Assembly: GCA_964525815.1 (NCBI GenBank)
Contig: CAZGJQ010000086.1
Coordinates: 1-8,347 of the forward strand
Direction of reading: 5' to 3'
DNA from: UBA1049 sp964525815
GTDB lineage: Bacteria; Bacillota; Clostridia; Oscillospirales; CAG-382
Length of the DNA: 8,347 bases
A model generated the notes under the pieces. The model saw nothing but the letters and a program-made list of their open reading frames with translations, did no database searches and was not told the origin of the DNA. Position numbers and translations under genes: made by a program. Of this stretch, positions 1 through 6,040 are shown one piece after another (position 1 is the stretch's first letter; each line of letters begins with the position of its first letter).

Positions 1-18
1 ACATTTTTCTTCGGTAAC

Positions 19-47
19 ATAATAGCATAAAAAAGAATAAAGGTAAA
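19..47 (-). promoter_or_regulatory. Possible promoter reading out of the left edge
   Basis: On the minus strand a TTTACC box (42-47) lies 17 bases upstream of TATTAT (19-24), which is preceded by an extended -10 TG. It would drive a gene beyond the left edge. The -35 box matches consensus at only 4 of 6 positions in an AT-rich stretch, so this is tentative. Bases 1-70 contain no gene that I can support. Confidence 0.35.
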
Positions 48-71
48 CAAAAAAAGGGTCAAACGCATAAT

Positions 72-99
72 AAAAAAGTCCGCATTTATTGCAGACTTT
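72..99 (-). terminator. Rho-independent terminator of the 116-535 gene
   Basis: Read on the minus strand, a 9-bp stem (90-98 with 76-84, one G-U pair) closes a 5-base loop and is followed by a run of six T. It lies just past the stop codon of the gene at 116-535. Confidence 0.8.
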
Positions 100-115
100 A
101 AAAATATAAACTTAA

Positions 116-535
116 TTACAGAAACTGCTTCATTTCATCGATGTTTCTTTCCTCGATTGCAAGAAGCGTTTCCGCCAGCTCCCGTGAGGACTCGGGAGCG
201 TCCGGGTGCTTTCGCAGACTCTTCTTCATATCGATTACGCCCGCCGTGCTCCCCATAACCAGCATCTCCGCCAAATGGGAGGAGGACTTGTCGGTTATGG
301 TGTTGAGGTTGAGCATTGCTCTTGTCCTTACCTTTGCCAAGGCGCTCATATCCAGCAGGGAATGCCTTCCCGCAAGCCTTTCGGCGCTGTAGTAAATATT
401 TTTATATTCGTTTTCATGAGCGGACAGAAGCTGCTTAAAGCTCGGGTTCTCGCTCATCTCGTTGATTTTTGGGATAGTGAATAAACCCACCTGAGAATTC
501 TTATGCACTCTGTCCAGTAGCTTGTCTCTCTTCAT
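116..535 (-). CDS. Uncharacterised small helical protein, ferritin-like in appearance
   Basis: This 139-residue soluble protein has no signal peptide and no membrane segment. It appears almost wholly alpha-helical. Residues 31-57 form one charged amphipathic helix, and residues 86-108 contain a conserved-looking SHLAEMLVMGSTAGVIDMKK stretch. A final helix (116-139) ends in an acidic segment and MKQFL. From memory, the pattern of shIAEM..GStmGiiD followed by a closing eq.NieemK.fL resembles a widespread clostridial family of about 140-145 residues with a ferritin-like helical bundle; I cannot name its function. Metal-binding residues are not evident. The ATG start is preceded by AAAGGAT with a long spacer of about 11 bases. 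The gene stands alone, diverges from the tRNA, and has its own terminator. No close functional partner is visible. Confidence 0.85.
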   Translation of the reverse strand: MKRDKLLDRVHKNSQVGLFTIPKINEMSENPSFKQLLSAHENEYKNIYYSAERLAGRHSLLDMSALAKVRTRAMLNLNTITDKSSSHLAEMLVMGSTAGVIDMKKSLRKHPDAPESSRELAETLLAIEERNIDEMKQFL

Positions 536-634
536 GTTATCGGCTTATCCTTTCGTACTGATTCTATATAAATATAGTATAGTCTGTTTTTCGCCGTTTT
601 ATATAAAAATATACATTTTATAAGGCAAAATATC

Positions 635-663
635 TTGACACAAAGAAGATATTATGCTATAAT
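635..663 (+). promoter_or_regulatory. Consensus sigma-70/SigA promoter of the tRNA gene
   Basis: A perfect TTGACA (635-640) and a perfect TATAAT (658-663) are separated by exactly 17 bases. The -10 box is also preceded by TG (655-656), giving an extended -10. The expected start near 670 leaves a leader of about 10 bases before the tRNA. It is the strongest promoter in the window. Confidence 0.93.
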
Positions 664-679
664 TCAGTCCGTTGCATAT

Positions 680-756
680 CTGGGTGTGGCGCAGTTTGGT
701 AGCGCGCTACCTTGGGGTGGTAGAGGCCGCTGGTTCAAGTCCAGTCACTCAGACCA
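680..756 (+). tRNA. tRNA-Pro (anticodon GGG)
   Basis: A full cloverleaf can be folded. The acceptor stem pairs 680-686 with 746-752, including one G-U. The D stem pairs 689-692 with 702-705. The anticodon stem pairs 707-711 with 719-723 around a TTGGGGT loop, giving anticodon GGG at 714-716. The variable region is 724-728. The T stem pairs 729-733 with 741-745 around TTCAAGT. Discriminator A753 and an encoded CCA (754-756) follow. A C1-G72 pair with A73 is typical of bacterial tRNA-Pro. It would decode CCC and CCT. The gene is a single unit with its own promoter and terminator. Confidence 0.96.
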
Positions 757-770
757 TATGGACAATGACT

Positions 771-800
771 TCGCAGGCTTTTGCCTGCGATTTAATTTTG
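771..800 (+). terminator. First terminator of the tRNA-Pro transcript
   Basis: A perfect 8-bp inverted repeat (771-778 with 783-790) has a TTTT loop and is followed by a T-rich tail. It begins 14 bases after the tRNA CCA end. Confidence 0.85.
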
Positions 801-822
801 CAAAAAAATTCTGCGCTTATCG

Positions 823-845
823 CACCCGCAAAGGGTGTTTTTTTT
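823..845 (+). terminator. Second, back-up terminator
   Basis: A CACCC/GGGTG stem (823-827 with 833-837) around a GCAAA loop is followed at once by eight T. Together with the hairpin at 771-790 it insulates the methyltransferase cassette from the strong tRNA promoter. Confidence 0.8.
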
Positions 846-872
846 GGCACAAAACCTTTACTTCTGTCAGAA

Positions 873-894
873 AATATGGTAACATATTCCATAT
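873..894. promoter_or_regulatory. Overlapping palindromes upstream of the methyltransferase, possible operator
   Basis: A perfect dyad with 6-bp arms (AATATG at 873-878 and CATATT at 883-888, spacer GTAA) overlaps a second dyad (ATATGG at 874-879 and CCATAT at 889-894). A further perfect palindrome, CGGTAA-AA-TTACCG, lies at 899-912. None is followed by a T run, so these are not obvious terminators. I see no convincing -35/-10 pair between 846 and 967. The dyads could be sites for a regulator of the cassette, but no regulator gene is present here. Confidence 0.35.
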
Positions 895-967
895 ATAGCG
901 GTAAAATTACCGGATTATTAAGCTAATGGGTTTTTTTGATTTGTTATAGAAACGGGGGATATGCAGG

Positions 968-2014
968 TTGGCAACTGAGCTGTTAAATAAGGCAAAGATG
1001 AATAAAAAAGACGAGTTCTACACACAGCTCCCCGATATTGAAGCGGAAATGCGTCATTACAGGGAGCAATTCAGGGACAAGGTTGTTTTCTGTAATTGCG
1101 ACGACCCTTATGAGAGCAATTTCTTTAAGTATTTTGCGATGAACTTTAACTTTTTGGGTCTGAAGAAGCTGATTGCAACCTGCTATGACGGTTCTCCTGT
1201 TGCGGGAGAGCAATTAACGCTGCTTGATGTGATGAGTATAGATAGGAAAAACGAAAGCAAGCATCCCTACAAAATAGAAATAACCGAGGTAAAGGACGAA
1301 AATGCGGACGGAGCGGTTGACCTTGCCGATGTGGAGTATCTGCTCAAAAACAGAAGAAATACCCTGACGCTGTTGGAGGGTGACGGCGATTTCCGCTCAC
1401 ACGAATGCATAGAGCTGCTCAAGGAAGCGGATATTGTGGTAACCAATCCACCCTTTTCTCTGTTCCGTGAGTATGTAGCACAGTTAATAGAATATCAGAA
1501 GAAGTTTATTATTATAGGCAACAAAAACGCAATAACATACAAAGAAATTTTTAAGCTGATAAAGGAAAATGGAATTTGGCTTGGAAATGGTTTTCTTAAC
1601 GGTAACGCCTATTTTAGAATTCCTTCGGAGTATTCCCGTGAATGGGGAAGTGGCGTATATAATCCTGAAACTGGATTGGTAAAGTTTCGTAATGTTGGTT
1701 GGTTTACTAACCTTGATTTTGAGGAACGCCACGAGAGCATTACTCTTTATAAAAAATATACGCCCGAGGAATACCCGCAATATGACAACTACGATGCCAT
1801 AGAGGTATCAAAAACAGCCGAAATACCCTATGACTATGACGGAGCAATGGGTGTGCCGATTACATTTTTGGATAAATATAATCCAGAACAGTTTTATATC
1901 GTTGGATTAGATAGATATGTAGAAGGCAATAGAACACCAAATAAGCGTATGCAACTTAAAGGGAAAGAATTGTATGCCCGAATAATCATAAAAAGAAAAG
2001 GGTGTCAACAATGA
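968..2014 (+). CDS. EcoRI-family adenine-specific DNA methyltransferase
   Basis: This predicted N6-adenine DNA methyltransferase transfers a methyl group from S-adenosylmethionine to adenine at an unknown target. Of its 348 residues, NPPFS at 160-164 is the class catalytic motif. KKDEFYTQ near 13-20, CNCDDP at 42-47 and EGDGDFRS at 137-144 are features I associate with the EcoRI methylase family. VGWFTNLDF at 243-251 and the C-terminal YARIIIKRK end agree with that, and the length is close to M.EcoRI (about 326). The TTG start is chosen because GGGGGA (954-959) sits 8 bases upstream; the next in-frame ATG (998) has poorer spacing and would trim the conserved N-terminus. The stop overlaps the next start (ATGA). 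Bases 1501-1560 and 1861-1920 are only about 25% GC, whereas 1321-1440 is about 50%, hinting at mosaic origin. Confidence 0.92.
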   Translation: MATELLNKAKMNKKDEFYTQLPDIEAEMRHYREQFRDKVVFCNCDDPYESNFFKYFAMNFNFLGLKKLIATCYDGSPVAGEQLTLLDVMSIDRKNESKHPYKIEITEVKDENADGAVDLADVEYLLKNRRNTLTLLEGDGDFRSHECIELLKEADIVVTNPPFSLFREYVAQLIEYQKKFIIIGNKNAITYKEIFKLIKENGIWLGNGFLNGNAYFRIPSEYSREWGSGVYNPETGLVKFRNVGWFTNLDFEERHESITLYKKYTPEEYPQYDNYDAIEVSKTAEIPYDYDGAMGVPITFLDKYNPEQFYIVGLDRYVEGNRTPNKRMQLKGKELYARIIIKRKGCQQ

Positions 2015-3093
2015 AAATAGAGCTGCACGAAATAACCGTCCGTGAAGTCGCGGAGAGCTATGTCGATAACGCCGAGGAGGGTGTTGTGGGCTATAACGGC
2101 AAGCTGAATATACGCCCAAAGTATCAACGTGAGTTTGTTTATGACGAGAAGAAGCGTAATGCGGTTATTGACACTATTCGCAAGGATTTTCCGCTCAATG
2201 TTATGTACTGGGCAAGGAATGAGGACGGCACCTTTGAGGTTCTGGACGGACAGCAGCGGACAGTCAGCTACTGCCGATATGTAAAGGGGGATTTTTCCAT
2301 AGAGAGTCGTGCCTTCCACAACCTGACCGAAACAGAGAAGGAGCAGATACTGGATTACAAGCTTATGGTCTATTTCTGCGAGGGGAACGACAGGGAGAAG
2401 CTGGACTGGTTCAAGGTTATAAATATCGCCGGAGAAAGGCTAACCGACCAGGAGCTGCGGAACGCCGTATATACGGGTACTTGGTTAACAAATGCAAAAT
2501 CAATATTCAGCAAGAGCAACTGCGCCGCATATCTGCTTGCGAAGGATTATGTAAAGGGCTCGCCTATCCGTCAGGATATTCTGGAAACAGCCATACACTG
2601 GATAAGCAGGGGAAACATAGAGGAGTATATGTCCGTTCATCAGCATGACCCCAACGCCAATGAGTTATGGATTTACTTCAAAAATGCAATAGAATGGGTT
2701 GAGCTTACCTTCACTACATACCGAAGTGAAATGAAGGGTATTTACTGGGGCGGGCTGTATGACCAATTCAAGGATGAGCTGTTTGATACCGATAAGTTAG
2801 AGCAGGAGATACAAGCTCTGATGATGGATGATGACGTTACAAGCAAAAAGGGAATATATCCGTATGTCTTAACCCGAAACGAAAAGCACCTGAGTATCCG
2901 CTCCTTTACGGAAAGTCAGAAAAGAACCGTATACGAGAAGCAGAAGGGCATATGCAAAAAGTGCAATAAGCACTTTGGTTATAAGGAGATGGAGGCAGAC
3001 CATATAACGCCTTGGAGCAAGGGCGGCAGAACCAGCCCCGAGAACTGTCAGATGCTCTGTCTGGATTGTAACCGCCGAAAGAGCGATATATAA
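2011..3093 (+). CDS. DUF262-HNH endonuclease, putative restriction effector
   Basis: This 360-residue two-domain protein begins with a DUF262 (ParB/sulfiredoxin-like, GmrS-type) domain over roughly residues 8-150, with the diagnostic DGQQR at 79-83. In known relatives that motif supports nucleotide hydrolysis. A helical middle follows, then a C-terminal HNH nuclease domain (about 300-358). That domain has zinc-type pairs C315/C318 and C350/C353, an ADH core (D330, H331), N345 and N354. The C-terminus is PF01844-like rather than the DUF1524 half seen in GmrD. The ATG at 2011 is preferred over an in-frame GTG at 2002 because AAAGGG (1997-2002) is 8 bases upstream. This ATG also overlaps the methyltransferase stop as ATGA, implying translational coupling. 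It probably cleaves foreign DNA whose modification state differs from the host; target and cofactor cannot be read from sequence. Confidence 0.9.
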   Translation: MKIELHEITVREVAESYVDNAEEGVVGYNGKLNIRPKYQREFVYDEKKRNAVIDTIRKDFPLNVMYWARNEDGTFEVLDGQQRTVSYCRYVKGDFSIESRAFHNLTETEKEQILDYKLMVYFCEGNDREKLDWFKVINIAGERLTDQELRNAVYTGTWLTNAKSIFSKSNCAAYLLAKDYVKGSPIRQDILETAIHWISRGNIEEYMSVHQHDPNANELWIYFKNAIEWVELTFTTYRSEMKGIYWGGLYDQFKDELFDTDKLEQEIQALMMDDDVTSKKGIYPYVLTRNEKHLSIRSFTESQKRTVYEKQKGICKKCNKHFGYKEMEADHITPWSKGGRTSPENCQMLCLDCNRRKSDI

Positions 3094-3104
3094 TATTATA
3101 ACAT

Positions 3105-3150
3105 AAAAAAAGTAATGCTTTCTCGTTATAACGAGAAAGCACTATTTTTT
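3105..3150. terminator. Bidirectional terminator between convergent genes
   Basis: A 10-bp perfect stem (3116-3125 with 3132-3141) surrounds a TTATAA loop. A T run follows on the plus strand (3145-3150), and an A run precedes it (3105-3111), which is a T run on the minus strand. It serves both the nuclease gene and the converging TPM-domain gene. Confidence 0.88.
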
Positions 3151-3165
3151 CGCAGTATTCTATAA

Positions 3166-3924
3166 TTAAAAACGTCTGGAGCTTCCGCCTCCGCCGGCAC
3201 TACCGCCGCCGCCGCCGAAGCCGCCACCGCCGCCCCCTCTTCTGCCGCTGCGCAGGAAGATATGGAGCAACGCGATGGTAATAACTCCGCCGGTAAACTT
3301 GAAGTCAAGTATTATTAAGATACCGATGATAATTCCGCCGATGATTAAGAGCGGGGTAGGGATGTTTATACCGTCCGTGCCCTGTACGGGAGCCTCGGCG
3401 CCCGAGATGCTTTCTGCATCTATACCGTATTCGTTATAAATCTCGGCAAGCAGAGCGTTGAAGCCCTGTCTAATTCCCTGATTGAAATCGTTTTGACTAT
3501 AATAGGGAATCATGTATTCGTCCTGTATCCTTCCGGTTTTTCCGTCCGGCAGAGCGCCCTCAAGACCGTAGCCGACCTCAATGCGGGACTGCCTGTTCCC
3601 GATATCCAGAAGAATCAGTACACCGTTGTTTTTGTCCGCCGAGCCGATACCCCATTCCCGAAAAAGTCCCAGGGAATAGTCCTCAAGAGCCGTGTCCCCC
3701 ACATCGCTTGTGGTAACCACCACAAGCTGAGCCGTGGTCTTGTTGTCAAGGGTTGCCGCGGCGCTTATGATATACCGCTCGGTTTGGTAATCGAGTATGT
3801 CGGCGAAATCATTGACATAAAAAGAAGAAGTGGGAGCAGGATAATCCGCTCCCTGAGCGACTAAGGACAGCCCCGGGATAATCAACAGACATATTAGAAT
3901 CGCTGTCAACTTAATGCGTTGCAT
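3166..3924 (-). CDS. TPM-domain (YgcG-like) secreted, membrane-anchored protein
   Basis: This 252-residue protein has an N-terminal signal peptide (about 1-26, ending AQGA). A TPM domain follows (about 36-162), with VNDFADIL near its start and NNGVLILLDIGNRQSRIEVGYGLEG at about 99-123. Two hydrophobic segments (about 190-207 and 211-224) precede a glycine-rich tail (230-247) ending SSRRF. This domain order is typical of YgcG proteins, whose TPM domain faces outside; some TPM domains are reported as phosphatases or assembly factors, and the role here is unknown. The ATG at 3922-3924 is chosen because AAGGAGA (3933-3939) lies 8 bases upstream. A longer reading from a TTG at 3945 would put that site inside the gene. 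It follows lemA by 13 bases, a pairing common in bacteria. The tail explains the GC-rich low-complexity stretch at 3180-3240. Confidence 0.92.
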   Translation of the reverse strand: MQRIKLTAILICLLIIPGLSLVAQGADYPAPTSSFYVNDFADILDYQTERYIISAAATLDNKTTAQLVVVTTSDVGDTALEDYSLGLFREWGIGSADKNNGVLILLDIGNRQSRIEVGYGLEGALPDGKTGRIQDEYMIPYYSQNDFNQGIRQGFNALLAEIYNEYGIDAESISGAEAPVQGTDGINIPTPLLIIGGIIIGILIILDFKFTGGVITIALLHIFLRSGRRGGGGGGFGGGGGSAGGGGSSRRF

Positions 3925-3932
3925 TACAGGGT

Positions 3933-3939
3933 TCTCCTT
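3933..3939 (-). promoter_or_regulatory. Ribosome binding site deciding the TPM-gene start
   Basis: AAGGAGA on the minus strand overlaps the lemA TAA stop (3938-3940) and is 8 bases from the ATG at 3922-3924. Its position suggests coupling to lemA translation. Confidence 0.85.
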
Positions 3940-4510
3940 AATCAAATAAATCCTCTACATTCGGGTTCTCTTTGCTATCCTCCGAAGCCTCGAAGTACTC
4001 CGCACTCTCAAAATTAAACATATTTGCTATAATATTGGTGGGGAATCTGCGAATCCGTGTATTAAAATCTCTTACGGAATCGTTATAATCCCGTCTTGAG
4101 GTCGCAATTCTGTTCTCAGTACCCGCAAGCTCATCCTGAAGGTTAATAAAGTTCTGGTTTGCCTTTAAATCTGGATAAGCCTCGGCTATGGCGAGCAGCC
4201 TGGATAATGCCGAATCAAGCTCCGCATCCGCCTCCGCTCTTTCGGACACCGAACCCGCACCCGCAAGCTTTGCTCTTGCTTCCGCAACGTCGGTGAAAAT
4301 CTGAGTCTCGTGGCTTGCATATTGCTTTACGGTAGAAACTAAGTTCGGGATTAAATCGCTTCTTCTCTGAAGCTGAGTATCTATCTGGGAGTAAAAATTA
4401 TCCACCGATTCGCTTCTGCTGACCAGCCCGTTGTAGCCGCTGATTAGAATTATCGCTAAGACAATAATAACGGCGGCTATTCCAATTAATACCTTTGTGC
4501 CTGTTTTCAT
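3938..4510 (-). CDS. lemA: LemA family protein
   Basis: This 190-residue protein has one N-terminal membrane helix (about 7-25) and a long helical domain. LemA hallmarks are clear: YNGLV at 26-30, QLQRRSDLIPNLVSTVKQYA at 46-65, AYPDLKAN at 111-118, TENRIATSRRDYND at 131-144 and a closing RFPTNIIANMFNF around 155-167, with an acidic C-terminal tail. The length is normal for the family. LemA proteins are membrane-anchored and lack an established biochemical activity. They often sit next to a TPM-domain gene, as here, so the two products probably act together at the membrane. The ATG start has GGAGGT (4520-4525) 9 bases upstream. The gene has its own extended -10 promoter, although no terminator separates it from the upstream membrane-protein gene, so read-through is possible. 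Confidence 0.96.
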   Translation of the reverse strand: MKTGTKVLIGIAAVIIVLAIILISGYNGLVSRSESVDNFYSQIDTQLQRRSDLIPNLVSTVKQYASHETQIFTDVAEARAKLAGAGSVSERAEADAELDSALSRLLAIAEAYPDLKANQNFINLQDELAGTENRIATSRRDYNDSVRDFNTRIRRFPTNIIANMFNFESAEYFEASEDSKENPNVEDLFD

Positions 4511-4551
4511 GCTTGTAATACCTCCATAAAACGAATGATAATGTCCATATG

Positions 4552-4580
4552 ATTATACCACACAAATATTCCTAATTCAA
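4552..4580 (-). promoter_or_regulatory. Promoter of the lemA operon
   Basis: On the minus strand, TTGAAT (4575-4580) and a perfect TATAAT (4552-4557) are 17 bases apart. TG one base upstream of the -10 gives an extended -10. The expected 5' leader to the lemA start is about 35 bases. Confidence 0.78.
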
Positions 4581-4612
4581 CTGTAAAAACGCCCAAAGTT
4601 ATATAATTTATG

Positions 4613-6040
4613 CTAATCGGCTTCGGGCAGCTTAGAGGTCTTCTGGAAGAAGCGCCTTAACGGCTTATAGAAGAACAGAACAATTACGGGAACAAAAAGG
4701 AACACGATTCTTCCGGCAATGGTGTTGGCAAAAAGTATAAGAGCACCCAACCATCTGTTACGGTGAGAATAAACGCCGTATATCTGCGTTCTTTCCAGCT
4801 CCTTAATCATTGAGCCTCTCGTAGCCGCTTGCGGGTAATAATCTATATCTACTATATATTTGTCGTCCTTGATTTCGATTACTCTTTGAATATATACCTC
4901 GTTCTTCTCCTTGAAAAGAACAACACTGTCAACACTGATTTTCTCCTGCTCATCCACCCTTGTAAAATAAGCAAGGTCGTTAATCTCGATAAGAGGCTTC
5001 ATAGTTTCCGACTTGAAGACATAGGGAATAACCCCCCTTATGGTAACCTCCTTACCGGGCTGAGAGGTTGATATAAGGATAATAAAAATATTAAAGGCGA
5101 CTGCCGCACAGACCAAAACAATTAGGAAGGCGGTAACCACTCCGTCAAAAATCCTGCTGCGGATTCTGGCCAAATCCTTATTTCCGAGCATATAGAACTT
5201 ACCGTTATTGTCGTCGATACGGGCAAGCCTTTTACCGGCGGGAAGGTCAAGGTCGTAATTCTCGAACGGAAGGCTGTAATACTTGGCAGTATCCTTGGCT
5301 CTGAAAAAGCAAAAAACACAGCAAAGAAGGATTAACCCGACGGCAATTGTGAAATAAGGAGATACCGACGGGGAGAAGGGCATCGAGAACCTTTCCGTCA
5401 AGATAAGGTTTGGTGATGTTATAATGCTATGGTAGCCTGTGATTATTTTTAGTAGATACAGCACTATTGCGGAAAAGAGCAGGAAATAGCGACCGTTGCT
5501 GGTTTGGTTGGTGAAAAGGGATATGGTGGCTCCCACAATATTAATAACCGCTATATCAATAATTCCCGCCACATACAGGGTCATAAGATAGCCGTAAGTA
5601 AAGGGATACTTGAGAAAAACGGTCATAATAACGGTTACCGCAAAACCGATTGTATAAATAAAAGTAAAGGAAAAAAACAGAGCTATTATCTTTGTGAATA
5701 TCATGTTTTTAGCGTTGTAGCTCATTTTAACGAGCAGATACCACCGATTCTTCCGAATCTCTGCGAAGGACAGATACTCGTAATATATTATAAAATACAG
5801 TATATACATAAAAAAGGATACGGAAATATAGGTGTAAACGGTGGAAAAATAGGTTGTCTGCATTATATACGGAACCGTATCCGACAGCACGCTCTGCACC
5901 AGTGTTTGCAGCACAAAATGCAATGCAAAGGTAATAAGCCCCAAAAAAGCTCCGAAGGCAAGCTTTCTCTTGTGGCTTATCCTGTTTTCTATATACGCCT
6001 GGCGCATTTCCTTGTTGAAATAGCTGTTCTTATAAATCAT
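4613..6040 (-). CDS. ABC-2-like membrane protein with C-terminal inactive SipW-like domain
   Basis: This 475-residue polytopic protein starts with about six hydrophobic segments (roughly 27-50, 66-88, 112-140, 150-176, 184-200, 228-246). A soluble linker (250-298) and another helix (about 300-324) follow. Residues 335-425 align with the neighbouring SipW (its residues 79-167): GVIPYVFKSETMKP against GYSLYKIETGSMSP, then VYIQRVIEI against VTHRIVEI, then QIYGVY against VIGVF. The catalytic Ser position is Thr346 and the His position is Gln385, so peptidase activity is unlikely. A final helix (431-458) matches the C-terminal helix of full-length SipW proteins. The ATG start overlaps the end of the ABC-like gene by 11 bases, with GAGGAA upstream at a long spacing. 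By analogy with ABC-2 exporters the first part would be a permease; a role in SipW-dependent secretion is inference. Confidence 0.82.
   Translation of the reverse strand: MIYKNSYFNKEMRQAYIENRISHKRKLAFGAFLGLITFALHFVLQTLVQSVLSDTVPYIMQTTYFSTVYTYISVSFFMYILYFIIYYEYLSFAEIRKNRWYLLVKMSYNAKNMIFTKIIALFFSFTFIYTIGFAVTVIMTVFLKYPFTYGYLMTLYVAGIIDIAVINIVGATISLFTNQTSNGRYFLLFSAIVLYLLKIITGYHSIITSPNLILTERFSMPFSPSVSPYFTIAVGLILLCCVFCFFRAKDTAKYYSLPFENYDLDLPAGKRLARIDDNNGKFYMLGNKDLARIRSRIFDGVVTAFLIVLVCAAVAFNIFIILISTSQPGKEVTIRGVIPYVFKSETMKPLIEINDLAYFTRVDEQEKISVDSVVLFKEKNEVYIQRVIEIKDDKYIVDIDYYPQAATRGSMIKELERTQIYGVYSHRNRWLGALILFANTIAGRIVFLFVPVIVLFFYKPLRRFFQKTSKLPEAD

Noticed and set aside
680..756. tRNA-Pro as an integration (att) site for an island carrying the methyltransferase cassette
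   Set aside because: I found no second copy of the tRNA 3' end in the window and no integrase gene. Proximity alone does not support it.
2002..2010. GTG at 2002 as the nuclease start
   Set aside because: The AAAGGG site fits the ATG at 2011, which also makes the ATGA overlap. GTG at 2002 would have the site on top of it.
3180..3240. Repetitive GC-rich tract as a microsatellite or CRISPR-like repeat
   Set aside because: It encodes the glycine-rich tail typical of YgcG proteins; the repeats are irregular and without spacers.
3493..3864. Plus-strand open frame of 123 codons inside the TPM gene
   Set aside because: The minus-strand frame carries a clear signal peptide and TPM domain. The plus frame has no recognisable domain.
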